This document shows positions 35,101 through 47,122 of a stretch of DNA of 64,000 nucleotides, piece by piece. The DNA is from Vanessa cardui. Its lineage: Eukaryota > Arthropoda > Insecta > Lepidoptera > Nymphalidae. The notes beneath the pieces are model-generated. The model was not told the DNA's origin. It saw only the letters and a list, made by a program, of their open reading frames with translations, and did no database searches. Position numbers and translations under genes: made by a program. Every line of letters begins with the position of its first letter. Within the stretch, counting starts at the first letter, position 1. The stretch lies in NCBI RefSeq assembly GCF_905220365.1, contig NC_061127.1, positions 6,448,001-6,512,000 on the forward strand. The letters are read 5' to 3'.

Positions 35101-35894
35101 TTTTAATATGGACTTTCATAATATAGAATTTAATTGGTACTTGAATACGGTAGTCAAAATTTACCCATTCATTTCAATCGTTAAACAGACCAAAAACCTA
35201 ACCAATCTAACATTTGTAAAGTTTGTATCGACTACTTTAATCTGTTCAATAAAGACTACACTTAATCTCTTCAAAACAGATAAAGTAAAGAGAGAAGTTA
35301 AAAAAAGAATCGTGAAGAACATACGCCGTCTCCATTCGCGGTATGAAGTTTAAAGGACCAATTTCATCGTTGTGGAGTAGTGCAGCCGTGATTGAATTGG
35401 ACACGAAAATCACATTTGGGATTCATAGCTAGTGTCGATTGCAAATAAGACGGCGGTTATAAAGGCGGAAATATTCCAATCCTTTACTTGATTTAGCACG
35501 TAAGATATATCCTTCAGATGGATACGACGTTCTTTGTCTCATTTGTTTGAGAATTTTATTCATACACCTAATATTGTTTCCGTCTGAATTGAAATATTTC
35601 CAATAAGTATCCGTTTTCAGATTTGCATTATCTTGAGAAGATTTTCTTTCGGATATAACTGCCTGACAATATTCGTGCTTCACATTTTCTAATATAACTT
35701 TATTGGTTTCAAAAGTATGTGTATCATGATTTGATGTTAACTTTATTGTAACTGTTTGTTTTATGTGTTTTGTGTTTATACTTATATTTTACGTGTATTA
35801 TAGTAATGAAATGAAATATAAATACACAGTGGGAAATTCGAACTTCGTATTATTAGGATATAAAAACCCAAATAAACTCTAGGGAAAGTTCACT
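32195..35894. other. Longest repeat-poor stretch, no gene
   Basis: No repeat family from this window is seen for 3.7 kb. Islands at about 32820-33000, 34080-34220 and 34390-34680 are less AT-rich and hold homeodomain-like words (tttaattagcc near 34455, ctaattgatgg near 34562, ggattaca near 34593). An 81-codon frame (35108-35353) begins with ATG but is lysine-rich and unrecognised. I infer non-coding, possibly regulatory, DNA. Confidence 0.4.
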
Positions 35895-36138
35895 TCGTAA
35901 GGCTTTGTGCAAGCCCGTCTGGGTAGGTACCACCCACTCATCAGTTATTCTACCGCCAAATAACAGTACTCAGTATTGTTGTGTTTCGGTTTGAAGGGTG
36001 AGTGAGCTAGTGTAACTACAGGCATTGACGATGTAAGGAATAGTTAATATTTCTTACAGCGTCATTGTCTATGGGTGATGGTGACCACTTACCATCAGGT
36101 AGCCCATATGCTCGTCCGCCAACCTATACCATAAAAAA
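35895..36138 (+). repeat. Family-A repeat, slightly 5'-truncated
   Basis: Starts at ggctttgtgcaagcccgtct and ends ccaacctataccat followed by A's. One of the best preserved copies, with a short deletion after ctacaggca. Confidence 0.82.
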
Positions 36139-36439
36139 AAGTAATTGAATACATAAATAAAACTAAACATGTGCATATATATAATTACATGAATTTTTTT
36201 ATCACGATTTTCAACTTATGATGAACAACATAAAAAATAATAGAATAATCAATAAATATTTCTACAAAGAATCTAAGCACGTGACAGCGCTTCAAGACAA
36301 TTTTTAATAAAATTATATCTGAATACAATATCACGTTATCTTCCACGTGATAAATTTATATTTATTTATTATGATGTTAATAGCAATAAGCACAATTTTT
36401 TTCTGTTATATTTAATTTCAATACTTAGTAAACAAAGGT
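36139..36439. other. Unique AT-rich sequence
   Basis: No feature recognised. Confidence 0.45.
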
Positions 36440-36630
36440 TCTCAATTGCCCACTAGTGAAGCTTCTTCTCGTTTTAAGTAAAATTTTGGAACTAATTCCA
36501 CTACCCACATATGTCGCAGAAATTCATTGAAATCATAGATGCAAATTTAGCATAATGTTTTGTAAACACAAATTATGCACATGAAACTCATCGTCGGTTA
36601 AGATGCACACGACCTATTTTCTGAGTCATT
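36440..36630 (-). repeat. Family-T SINE, degenerate
   Basis: Keeps ttgcccactagtgaagc, ggaactaattccactacc, cacaaattatgcacatgaaa and catcgtcggttaagatgcac in order. Confidence 0.5.
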
Positions 36631-38203
36631 ACATTTTTTTTACATTAAATAATTTAAATAATCATTAATTATTTATCTAATCACTAATATTTAAAAAGGG
36701 AGAGGCAAATATGAGAGGTAATAATAATTTAGATATTAGAATTTAAAATAAAATTAGTAATTATTATTATCAGATAAATATATCATATCATTTATATTAG
36801 TAGACTTTATAAAGCACGCTGTTCAAACATTTAATTTTCCACGATTATTACTAACACTTTGATAACTATTTTTGATTTGAATAGTTTATAAAAGTAAAGC
36901 CAGCTACATTCAGCAAAGATTTCTAGAACACATATGCATGAAAAACAGTTGAATTTAGTGACCTCCTTTAATCAATTTTGTGTATCAACCAAAACCCTTT
37001 TTCAGTTCGTAACCACGACAAAGATAAGACCTTCGAAACGTCGTGAAATATAATATAAAAAGGTATGATAACGGTTTAAACCCGAGTATGACAATACTAG
37101 CCGTTCCAAGTGGTTTTACTCGCGTTAAATCTTCATGATCCGCTCCCATGGTTCGTAGTACGTTATTAATATTATATAATAATTTACAGCTTTCCTCAAT
37201 ATTCGGACGATTTAATACGAAATTATTTTTCTATTATAATTGATTCAGTTAGTGTATGAAAACAAAAATATCAAACAAACAAATTTACTATATTAGTGTA
37301 GTAGATATAAAATGGATAATTTCTATATTTGTGGTGAAAATTAAAAATTTATATTATATTTTTGAAGTCGACTAAAAAGTTAACATCTTTGATATATAAA
37401 GCACTTTTTTGAACGTAAGGCTCTTTGACCTTTCAAAGCTCAAAGCTTAAGAGGATATCGGGACGAAAGTTGCACTTTTACTGACCAGATTGTCGTAGTC
37501 ACTTTTATAGAGGAAAACTTTTCTTTTGTGTATGAATGAAGTCATCATTACTAGTTAATAAGAATCGAGAGTCGTTAAAAAGAATAGACTTTCACAAACA
37601 AACTAATATTTACACGTATAGTATTATTTACTAGTATTTAAAAGATCTTAAGTTAAACTAATACGTACTATTTTTGATGACTTAAAATACGTTCTTCTAC
37701 TATATTATCGCCCACGTATCTAGATAGTATGGAAGTTAAAAGAAAAACAATTACTTGCCATCACGGGATCAAATATGAAAACTACATCGTTTTTATTGTT
37801 GACATTCAGCCCCGTGGTAGTTCATTGACTCGCAGACTAACAGCGCACCTTCAAACTTTTCCCCTTAGCAGTACATTAACAGTATATTACCTACTTAGAA
37901 CATATTTACCTAACTTTTACATATAGCCTTTCATTGTTATTAAACGCACTCACAATTGTCGAGGCTTTTAAATAATGATTTAAAAACATCACTAATCTCT
38001 ATGAAATCGTTCCAAATAGTATTTATATTAGAATGTATGAATCACATCAGATATTTTATTGAAATCACTTCTTTATATAAGAATACGAGTATGTGTGTTA
38101 TTATGTCTTACAATATAATTGAAATCATTTGAGTAAAATTCTTTAACGCAAACGTTTCACGCTAATGACAAATATAATCAATTCGAATAAAGTAGAAGTA
38201 AGC
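36631..38203. other. Unique sequence, no gene
   Basis: A 65-codon frame at 37729-37926 has no recognisable domain. Nothing else seen. Confidence 0.45.
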
Positions 38204-38280
38204 AAATCCCACCGCTGGGATAAGGCCACATCAACAGTGGAGAATGTTTGAAGCTAATTTCATCCCAATTCGAGTATTTA
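38204..38280 (-). repeat. Family-T SINE fragment
   Basis: aaatcccaccgctgggataa, ggagaatgtttgaagct and cccaattcg resemble the 3' part of family T. Confidence 0.4.
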
Positions 38281-38785
38281 CTCAAATTACTTGCGCATAA
38301 TGTAAGTGATGGGTTGCTTTAAGTAATTACGATTCGTGTTTAAATCGGAGATATCAGATTATCCCGTTTATTTTTAATACGCTTAACTTTTGTTAAACCG
38401 ACGGTATAATTTTGATTGTTGAATTAATTATTTTCAAATTAAATGTTCAAACTTCGAAGTTAATCCAAGCTTGATTGGGATTATTATTATAAAATAGCTA
38501 ATGCCTGGCATACACTGTAATCTCTCTTTAATTGTTTTTGAACGATAAATTGCAAATAGCAAGCGATTATTTGAAACGACTAGCGATTGTTCTGTTACAC
38601 GTAAATGATACTATGCGAATAACTATCGTTTAAGCTTATTTAATGAACAGTGTATCAATTTATTTATTTTACTCTTCAGTGTACACTAAAAGAAAAAAAA
38701 TATGAAAAATATACGTGACACGGTCTGTTTCGTTGCATATGATTACTTAAATAAAGATTTCTTCCACACAATATTTTATCAACGT
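38281..38785. other. Unique AT-rich sequence
   Basis: No feature recognised. Confidence 0.45.
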
Positions 38786-39062
38786 TTTTTTATAATATGG
38801 GTAAGCGTACAAGCAAATTGGTCACCTGGTCACGAACGACCATTGACAATGACGCTGGTAGAAATATAAATCAATTCATTACATCTCCAAAGCGCCACTG
38901 ATCTTGAGAACTAAGATGTTATGTACCCGGTGCCCATAGTTACACTGGTTATTCAACCTTTAAACCGGAACACAATAATACTAAGTGCTACTGTTTGGCA
39001 GTATAATATCTGATGAGTTCGTGTTATCTACCCAGACGGGCTTACACAAAGCTCGACCACAA
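38786..39062 (-). repeat. Family-A repeat, old copy
   Basis: Poly-T, gggtaagcgtacaagc, gacaatgacgctggtagaaa, taagatgttatgtacccgg and cccagacgggcttacacaaa follow family-A order with many substitutions. Confidence 0.7.
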
Positions 39063-39531
39063 ATCTAATGACGAAAATTAAGCATTACTTTTAATACAAT
39101 TGATATATTTTATAAGGCGTGGATGGTGAGAATTATAAAATAGCAAAAAAAAATCGCAATGTTTACGAAGTATGTGTAACCTCAGCTTTTATTATAATTT
39201 ATGTAAGATCAGCTTTCATTTTCTCGTGTCATCTTAATATAAAGTTACTATGTCATAACTAGGTATTATAAAAAAGGTTTCACAAGGAAGGCTTTAACAT
39301 CGCTAGGTCGACATACTAAATACAGATAAGAGTAAAGGAATCTACTTAGATACATAAAATCAATGTTGTGTGGTTAATGTGCGGGTTGTTCCCAACAATA
39401 GGTTTTCTAAGGTTAACTGTCTACTATTCTTAGCGATAAGAGAATATACTATACCGATTGACGAATAAATTATAGTATATATTATATAGCTACGCAACAC
39501 TGTTTTACTTAAATTAAGATCAATTATTAAT
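39063..39531. other. Unique sequence, no gene
   Basis: No feature recognised. Confidence 0.45.
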
Positions 39532-39648
39532 CGAGAGCTGAGATGCCCCAGTGATTAGAACGCCTGCATCTTAACCGATGATAGCGGGTTCAAACCCAGG
39601 TATGCACTACTATATATACATACATATGTGCGTGAAGGAAATCGACTT
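39532..39648 (+). repeat. Family-T SINE, 5' head only
   Basis: Head gagatgccccagtgattaga and B-box region gcgggttcaaaccc are well kept. The body is lost after about 39645. Confidence 0.65.
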
Positions 39649-39768
39649 CATTTCTTATTAATATTTTTTATAACATTATTACTTTTTGTACAGTGATGAA
39701 TGTCCATATCCTTTTATAATAACCGGTCTATTTAACGCAACCATAATTTTACATATGGCTGCTGACAT

Positions 39769-39813
39769 TTCATTTTCAACCGACTTCCAAAAGGAGGAGG
39801 TTATCAATTCGTC

Positions 39814-39844
<31 letters not shown>

Positions 39845-40300
39845 ATTTTTTTTTTTTTTTTTATGTTTGTTACCTCATAACTTTTCACTGTGTGGACCGA
39901 TTTTGATAATTTTTTTTTTGTTTGAAAGGTAGTGCTTCCCGTGGGGTCCCATTTTTTTTATTTTTTTTTCCGATGATGGTATCCATGTGAAAACGACATA
40001 AGTCTTAAATTTGCATTATGTATATGCGCGACAAATAGGTGAATAACTGAAAATCACGTTAACCAATTTTGATAATTCTTTTTTTATTATAAAATATATA
40101 CTTCAAGGGTAATTTGGTGAAAGTTTGGTAAGGTTCTGAGCACAGGATCCATGACAAAGTAACGGAACGGAAGGGAACGGAACAATTCTGAGGAGCACGT
40201 TAGCGATACTCGGTCGAATCTTTTATTTATAAGTTATTTGGATATTTGAGTCACCTTCCGTAATGTGGTTATGTTTATGTAATTATCATAGTCGAATATT
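39769..40300. mobile_element. Family-D element, opposite terminus region
   Basis: Starts ttcaaccgacttccaaaagg, then gaggttatcaattcgtctg, a long T tract (39819-39860), ttacctcataacttttcac and gaccgattttgataat. The same start occurs at 10745. Probably continuous with 40560-41503, with the mini-Helitron at 40309 inserted. Confidence 0.6.
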
Positions 40301-40308
40301 ATAATCAA

Positions 40309-40559
40309 CTAGCTACCCACCCCGGCTTCGCACGGGTGCAATACTGATACTAAATATACTACAGAATTTGTTTATATACGACATCACATCGCAAACTTCT
40401 AAAATTATCAGTGTTTCTTTACTATATTGTTCATGTATTATATACACAAACCTTCCCCTTGAATCACACTATCTTTTAAAATAACCGCATCAAAATCCGT
40501 TGCGTAAATTTAAAGATATAGGGACAGAGAAAGCGACTTTGTTTTATACTATGTAGTGA
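40309..40559 (-). mobile_element. Mini-Helitron, complete, 251 bp
   Basis: Minus-strand 5' TCACTACATAGTATAAAACA preceded by A. The 3' end has the GC hairpin region cccgtgcgaagccgggg, then tagCTAG, followed by T. It is the best reference for the copies at 14178, 26874 and 28280. Confidence 0.82.
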
Positions 40560-40907
40560 TGGAACTCCTATACGGCTCGCAGTTAGGGTGCGATATGGGG
40601 CAGAATTTCTTACTATCTTTAATCAAATTTTGTGTATGTGATGTGATGTCATATGATGTACGAAATATAGTTGGTCTTTTTCAAAGTTTTTTTGCTGAGT
40701 TCGATTACAGCTCTTTCGAGGGATCCTTGTAGTTTACGCCGCGTGACGTATTAAATCCGCATTTTCGAAAGTCTATTTTTGCATTATTCGCAAGTTTCCT
40801 TTGAAATTGTCCTCGGAGTAGTTTCTGACTCATATAAACGGAACGCTTAATCTATCCATATTAAAAAAATTTAGTTAGTCAACATCAGCTTCACTTAAAA
40901 TCAAAAA
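40560..40907. other. Interior of the composite family-D region
   Basis: Sequence between the mini-Helitron and the long inverted repeat. It includes gtgatgtgatgtcatatgat and a less AT-rich stretch at 40690-40760. No coding sequence seen. Confidence 0.4.
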
Positions 40908-41503
40908 ATAAATAAAATTTTAACAAAAAGAAAAACCGACTTCAAACATAACACTATTTTAAAACAAATGAATATGCACGAAAAAGTAATAAAAATAATT
41001 GCGTATTCAATATATTTTTTAGAGTCTTCCTAAGTTAAATGAAATGAAAAATATTAGACTACTTAAAAGTCGATTAACGATTATATCATGTAGTTATAAT
41101 TATTGTTATATTTGGAGTCGGTGTCAGCCAATAAAACCCTACAGTATATCTATCAAAAAACAATACGAGAATACTTTAACAAATATGTTTTTTACAAATT
41201 ACATTTTACACAATAATATACTGGATCAATCAAGGGGCTCGTATCGCTTCTTTCTTTTGATTGTCGGGGCAAGGGCACCGTGGCTGACACCGGCTCCAAA
41301 TATACCAATAACTATAACTACATGATATAATCGTTAATCGACTTTTAAGTAGTCTAATATTTTTCATTTCATTTAACTTAGGAAGACTCTAAAAAATATA
41401 TTGAATACGCAATTATTTTTATTACTTTTTCGTGCATATTCATTTGTTTTAAAATAGTGTTATGTTTGAAGTCGGTTTTTCTTTTTGTTAAAATTTTATT
41501 TAT
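40908..41503. mobile_element. Family-D element with ~200-bp inverted arms
   Basis: The left arm runs from ataaataaaattttaac and aaccgacttcaaacataaca to tggagtcggtgtcagcc (about 41130). The right arm repeats this inverted from gtggctgacaccggctcc to ttgttaaaattttatttat. The centre holds about 160 bp. The 93-codon frame at 41044-41325 crosses this structure and is not a gene. The long inverted arms look like fold-back joining of two element ends. Confidence 0.78.
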
Positions 41504-42124
41504 GTCAATTGTTAATATTTTAAATTTGTGACTATTTTTATTTTCCTTTTTATGCTAAATTATACTCAGTATAATACTATCAAATCGATATTGAAATCTA
41601 AATAAGTTACTTTTCGTGTGTTGAACTAATTGTGTAGTTTAATTAGGTTTTAGTGGTTTTTAATCAATAAACGTATATTTTTATACTATTTTTTTTTTAA
41701 ATAGCAATAATGTGTACGTGAAAGCTCAACCTAATATCAGATTCAAATTGAATGAATCCACGTAGAAATACAATTGTACTTTCAACGATAATTACCACAT
41801 TAGAACATCAGAATTAATTGTTCATATTCGGATAATTTGGTATTGTTTTCGTTTCAAGTTTTGAGAAAGAATAATAACTTTATATTCAAATGCTTATATT
41901 TATTTAGGTACATTTTTCGATGATGAAATTGGACACATGATAAGAAGTGGAAAATGTATTAGCTATTGCTTCCACCTTTAATACAAAAATAGAACAATGA
42001 CCTTAGTGTTAAAATAACTGCTAAAATAATGGTACACCTTACACAACTACTGAACAAATTCCTGCGTTATGGCTGAAAAATTTTAAGATTGCTTGAACAC
42101 ATTTTTTTAAATTTAATAGGTAGG
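41504..42124. other. Unique AT-rich sequence
   Basis: No feature recognised. Confidence 0.45.
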
Positions 42125-42390
42125 CTGACCATCAAATATGGCCCTGATATTATAATGACTACCCCTAAATATTGACGCTTTAAGAAAGAAATAACCATTG
42201 CTTACATTATGCCAATTCGCCACAGACTTTGGGAGCTAAGATGTTATGTCCCTTGTGCCTGTTATAAGGGCTCACTCACCCTTCAAACCAGAACACAACA
42301 ATGCTAAGTATTACTGTTTGGCAGTACAATATGTGATGCGTGGGTGGTATATACAAAGACGGGCTTACACAAAGCCTACCACCAAATATA
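42125..42390 (-). repeat. Family-A repeat, old copy
   Basis: Contains aagatgttatgtcccttgtg, ggctcactcacccttcaaac, gtgggtggtat, gacgggcttacacaaagcct and accaccaaa. The tail half is badly eroded. Confidence 0.7.
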
Positions 42391-43098
42391 TTATGTCTCT
42401 CTCGTCGATTTGCCCTATGGAGACGATTGTTAAGGGAAAATTGAGAGTGCTACCCTGCTAAAGTGTTTGGACAAATACGAGTATACTCTATTCTTATTCA
42501 ATCTCATAGCCTAACTGACCATTGCGGTCAATCTGACATGTATGGAAATAATTTAGGCACAGGATCAAAAGTTTTAAGTGTTTACAAGATACAGGAAAAT
42601 TTATTATATTTTTTTCTTGGCACCTTCTGGGTTTTCCAACATTAGATCAAATAATCGTCGTTATACTGGCCAATTAAATGGCGAACAGAAGAATAGAACA
42701 GATGACAGCTGTTAATAATAAACAAACAAACAATAAAATCAGTCGTATCTGAATATTTATTAGTCCCGGGATCAAAGCATTGGATTGAACTCCATGGGCC
42801 AAACGACGAACATAAATTACTACAACCATTTAGTATACGACTCCGCATCACTCACTCGATTGTCTCTCGAAGCATTCGATCGTATTAAGATAACTTGACA
42901 ATTACAATTATTAGTGTACTAGTTACTTTAAAAAAATATATATTATTCATTCATACAATAAGTAGCCCTGGAGGCTCTCAAATTAGATTAAGCAGAACTT
43001 ACCATCTAATCGCTAATAATATTTGCGGCTGAACTAAGAGCATCTTGCTGATAAAAGGTCTTAATTCAATATAACATAAAACGAAACAAAACATAGGT
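42391..43098. other. Unique sequence, no gene
   Basis: Frames of 60-69 codons have no recognisable domain. Confidence 0.4.
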
Positions 43099-43320
43099 TC
43101 AAAGGTGGCTAATAAGATCTTTCCATTTAATAAATACACCATTATCCGGGCTCGCTCTAGAGTAAATAGAGAAATGGGCGATCATTTCCTTAAGAGCGAC
43201 GGCCGCATCTGGCGCTTGTTGGATTATGTTGGTTAAATTCAATAATCTCTCTAGTACCATCTGAGAAAGGCCGTTGCAAGTTTTTCGGCTCCCGTTCCAA
43301 GTTCTGACGACTATAATCAA
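43099..43320 (-). pseudogene. Coding-like fragment, family unknown
   Basis: A 73-codon minus-strand frame ends in a stop at 43099. Its second half reads LERLLNLTNIIQQAPDAAVA, then LKEMIAHFSIYSRASPDN, a helix-like amphipathic composition unlike the random frames around it. No start with good context and no recognised domain. It could be a decayed retroelement or gene exon. Confidence 0.3.
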
Positions 43321-43439
43321 CTTTGCTAAGTGACTGACTGGATTCTTTGGGCTCCAGCTAACTCCAATTTATAAGCAAATCCTTCTGGAACTAGTTTATG
43401 TGGATCTCCACAGATATATAGGTTGTATGGAAACAAAGC

Positions 43440-43441
<2 letters not shown>

Positions 43442-43489
<48 letters not shown>
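43442..43489. repeat. (GT)n microsatellite
   Basis: 24 uninterrupted GT units. The His-Thr run in a minus-strand frame here is an artefact of this tract. Confidence 0.97.
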
Positions 43490-43492
<3 letters not shown>

Positions 43493-43729
43493 CTGATACC
43501 GAAGACAAAAGTTATCTAATATTACTAAGCCCGAAATTTAAATTAACTTTTAACAATGTTGAGTATGGATACTTTAGAAGTTTTTTAAGTGGTAAACCTT
43601 TTAATACCGCCTACGCGACAAGAATTCAAGAGGACAGTACTTCATAAATTTTAACATTGTTGTATTTCGTAACTACGCGTTTTAGGGGTTGGTTTTCTAA
43701 AAAGTAAAGGTAGACTATATCCTTCCTTC
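43490..43729. other. Unique AT-rich sequence
   Basis: No feature recognised. Confidence 0.45.
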
Positions 43730-43800
43730 TCCAAGTGAAGAGAGGCCTATGTTCAACAGTGGACAAAAACGGGTTGATTATGATGATGATAATGATGATC
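43730..43800 (+). repeat. RTE-type LINE 3' end with GATGAT tail
   Basis: gaagagaggcctatgttcaa, cagtggacaaaaacggg, then ttgattatgatgatgataat. The inverted counterpart of the tail with gtccactgctgg starts the RTE fragment at 56968. Confidence 0.65.
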
Positions 43801-43915
43801 CTTCCTTGAACTTCAGGTGTACTTCATACCAAATTTCACCAAATTCACTTCATTGGTTTGAGCGTGAATAAGCTACAGACCGACAGTGTTACTTTCACAT
43901 TTATACTATTAGTAT
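43801..43915 (-). mobile_element. Mini-Helitron 5'-region fragment
   Basis: ccaaatttcaccaaattcac, agctacagaccgacagtgtt and actttcacatttatactatt resemble the 5' part of the 29006 family on the minus strand. The TC terminus is mutated. Confidence 0.45.
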
Positions 43916-44377
43916 TAATTTATACCATACGTATAATGAAGAGATATATCATAATTATCGATACTTGTTTTTTAAGCATACTGAAATATCTTCCAAATTG
44001 AAATGGTGGGTAGTGAGGTTAGAATAACATCATCTTTAAAATTGACTGTTGCTCAATCTTGAACAAATTCTAATAACAGTTTACAATTTGTATTTATAAT
44101 AAACTTTGACGATGATAGAAAACTGCGTGAGAAAACCTGCCTTTTGTGTTACGACATTTACACTTCAATTATAATGGGTACGAAGCTTTGTACTATTGTG
44201 ATATAATATGTAGCCTACATACATATTAACAGATTATTTACAAAAGTTATATATTTATTAAAATAAATTTTTAAAAGACCTGGTAACATAAAAAATATAT
44301 GAAGTTAAATTATTATATTATTAAAAGCCTGTACTTAATCATATCTAGCCATACATCTTATTGGCATATATCTTTGG
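43916..44377. other. Unique AT-rich sequence
   Basis: No feature recognised. Confidence 0.45.
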
Positions 44378-44538
44378 GTTCTCTGGAAGAGATGGCGAAT
44401 AAGCCATAAGTCCGCCCGTTGTACAACACTTTTAATGTACTTCCCTTTTTTTCAATTATTTCTTTGTATTTTATTAATTTTGTGTTACTTTCGTTTTTTG
44501 TTTGTGGTGTGCTATAAAGTATAATTCATTCATTCAAA
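44378..44538 (+). repeat. LINE 3' untranslated end, attcattc tail
   Basis: ttctctggaagagatggcg, taagtccgcccgttgtacaa, a T-rich stretch, then ggtgtgctataaagtataat and tcattcattc. I know this arrangement as a common 3' end of lepidopteran non-LTR elements. No ORF is attached. Confidence 0.6.
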
Positions 44539-45707
44539 TGGTAGTAGTAATATTTATAATGTAAATATAAGTTGCTACATAATGCAGTCATAAATCTCGT
44601 GATGGTTAATCGTCATTACGTACAAAAGAAATACGTTTAGTGAAGGAACAGGGGTCAGACGCCCAACGCCGTAGGGATGTACAGTAAATCGTTGTAAATG
44701 ATAAATTACCCAACCTATCATGGTAAGAATAACATCTTTAGAGCTAAAAATTATTGGCAAATAAATCATTAATTATACGACCCTGATTGGTTAAAATTGT
44801 TTATTATTAGGGAATATTTTAAAAAGTTTTTTTTTTAAGGCTTCAGTTTGAATTTGATTGTCTTGTTAATACTAAAGTTATTCTATTAAAAGAAACTTGA
44901 AACTCGCCGCAGAACACGTACGTGAAATGTCAGAATTTAATATGTGAAATGGACTTTACTAATAAAATTTAAAGGATACGTGTAAAAATGGTGTGTCAAA
45001 GTTATTTTTTATAGAATCACAATTCAATATCAGTAGGTTGAGTTGAACTGTTTTCAAATTTGATTGTACAATTCGATCAACCCGTCTTGATAGATGAAGA
45101 TTTTCTTTTTTATAATAATTTAATAATTTTAAAAAGAGAACTTGAATGACTAATACTACTTCTTTTTTAAACTGATATGAAGCTAACAAATCTTCGAAAG
45201 TTGTAGTTAAAATTCCGCGTATGTATTGACAAATATTTAATAATAAATTTGAAACAGTTTATTTATTACCTCAAATGTTACGAAAATATTCTCGTAAGAT
45301 TTTTCCTGAACATCTTTTCCTGTCAATTTCGTTTAATGAGTCTGCAAATTTACAACACGAATCGAGCTGAGACCGGAGGATAATAGATGTTCATGTAATA
45401 TCTGCGGTGTATTTTTAACCTCCACTGAAGGAAAAGTAACATAATATTATATTTATCGTAATTATACTCTGTAATTAAACCTTCGTGCGTGTACAAACAT
45501 TGCGAAAAATTCCATTAATAAGGCTTGCTTTTGAAAATCGAAGTACTCTATATTTCGGAACTGCCTCAATTAAACGTAGGTTGGCCTCTTCATTTCCTCT
45601 AATTGTCAACATTATTGGAAATCTAAAAATGGTTTCGAAATCAAAGACTAAGAATGCGAGCTAGAACTTAAGCAAACGCCATTAATTCGGGGAAGTAAAA
45701 TTGTGAA
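44539..45707. other. Unique AT-rich sequence
   Basis: No gene seen. Frames at 44575-44769 and 44959-45189 have no recognisable domain. Confidence 0.45.
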
Positions 45708-45815
45708 GAAATCTGCGTCTGCCTGATCCACACACGTGTATCAACAAAAATTGCCGAAACGAAGAATAAATTTTAAAATATTTCCTTATTAGAAGAGGAG
45801 GCCTTGCCCAGTATG
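45708..45815 (+). repeat. Family-T SINE scrap
   Basis: gtgaagaaatctgcgtctgc and gaagaggaggccttgcccag sit at SINE-like spacing. Confidence 0.3.
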
Positions 45816-45894
45816 ATATAATATGATTTACTAGTTTTAAATTCTTACTTTGACTAGTTTAATTAGTGGTAGATCTTTGTAATAACTCTGTAAA

Positions 45895-45932
45895 TATAAC
45901 TATATATACTATACTCTGTATATATAGTTATA
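45895..45932. repeat. Perfect hairpin, 14-bp AT arms
   Basis: tataactatatata (45895-45908) is inverted at 45919-45932 with a 10-nt spacer. Low complexity, so weaker than the other fold-backs. Confidence 0.8.
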
Positions 45933-45963
45933 ACACACCATACATTATATTGTCCAATAGCAA

Positions 45964-46350
45964 ATCATAGTATTGTTGTGTTCCAATTTGCAAAGTGAGT
46001 GAGCCAGCGTATGATGCATATGGGGCCCGCAGACAGACTGGTTCCCAAGGTTGGTGGTGCCTTTGAGACTTATAATATTTTTTATGACGAAGAACCAAGA
46101 TGGCCTCGATGATGCATCTTAACCAATGATTGCGGGATCAGACGTATAAGCATCACTGAATTTCCATGGGCTTAATTTATGTCTGTAACTCATCTCGTGC
46201 TCGATGGTGAATGAGAACATCGTAACGAAACCTGCATGTATCTAATTTCAACGAAATTCTTCCATATGTTAATCCTCTAAACCAGATTGGTGCAGCGTGG
46301 TGGACACCTGATGGTAACCACTTACCGTCAGGTGTCTCATTTGCCAGAGT
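45964..46350 (+). repeat. Family-A repeat interrupted by a SINE
   Basis: gtattgttgtgttccaattt, gtgagtgagccagcg and ttcccaaggttggtgg (45964-46075) are the 5'/middle of family A. aaccacttaccgtcaggtg and ctcatttgcc (46312-46345) are its 3' part. The family-T SINE at 46089-46305 lies between, suggesting a nested insertion followed by deletions. Confidence 0.55.
46089..46305 (+). mobile_element. Family-T SINE, degenerate
   Basis: Head gaaccaagatggcctcgatg with the A-box region deleted, then gattgcgggatcagac, gtgaatgagaacatcgtaac, gaaacctgcatgtatcta and ttggtgcagcgtggtgga. The 3' end is missing. Confidence 0.6.
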
Positions 46351-47110
46351 TTTCCGTTTTATTTCAAAATATCAATGGCAAAACTTGTGTCTATAATATC
46401 AACAGGTAAAATCTATGTAAATGTAAAGTATGCAAAAGGACCAACGATAAAAAAAAAATATGCAAAAAGCCACGGAAGCCTTTCCTTTCTGTTCGGAGAA
46501 AGTAACGCTATCAAAAACAGATATCGTATTGATAGAGAAAATCAACTTAGATCTGAATACGTCATATATGTATTTAAATATTGAAAGAGCTTATGACGTT
46601 GTTGAATTAAATACATAAGTTATTTAATCGTTTTGCATCCTAAATGTTTCTACTACCCCTCAACAGTCTGAATCAGGATTATAGTTTCGGTTTTGTATTA
46701 TTCTATATTTATAAATTCATCAATAATAAATACAATACAATAACTCAAAAGCATATCAACAAAGTCTTAGTAACAAAGTTCATTGCTCTCAACCGATTGT
46801 TATTCATAAATTATGAAAGGCTAACTATTGATAGTACCTAAATACCATGTAATTTAAACTAATGATTAATTTACGGGTCTTATCTGCATCAACTTGCGTA
46901 CATTTTGCATCCCAGGGGAGTACTATTGATGCTGTATTACTCTGATATCGTTATTGCCCTGCACTCATAAGGCATTACAAGGTTTTTGTAACAATTTCAT
47001 TTTCAAGTTGCTAGTAACTAAAATAAAAATATGCATATGTTCGTATTTGTAAATATTCACTGTGATCGGTACAGCGATGTCAAACTTAATCTTTAATACA
47101 TGTATAAAGA
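46351..47110. other. Unique AT-rich sequence
   Basis: Two short frames (46375-46584 and 46644-46841) have no recognisable domain. No gene. Confidence 0.45.
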
Positions 47111-47122
47111 AATATACACTGA

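Noticed and set aside
39679..39888. Poly-Lys / poly-Phe frames on opposite strands
   Set aside because: Produced by the long T tract at 39819-39860 inside a family-D element.
4330..43489. CRISPR array or other regularly spaced repeat
   Set aside because: The only tandem arrays are microsatellites and two-copy duplications. The sequence is eukaryotic.
43326..43508. His-Thr repeat protein on the minus strand
   Set aside because: The repeat is the translation of the (GT)n microsatellite at 43442-43489.
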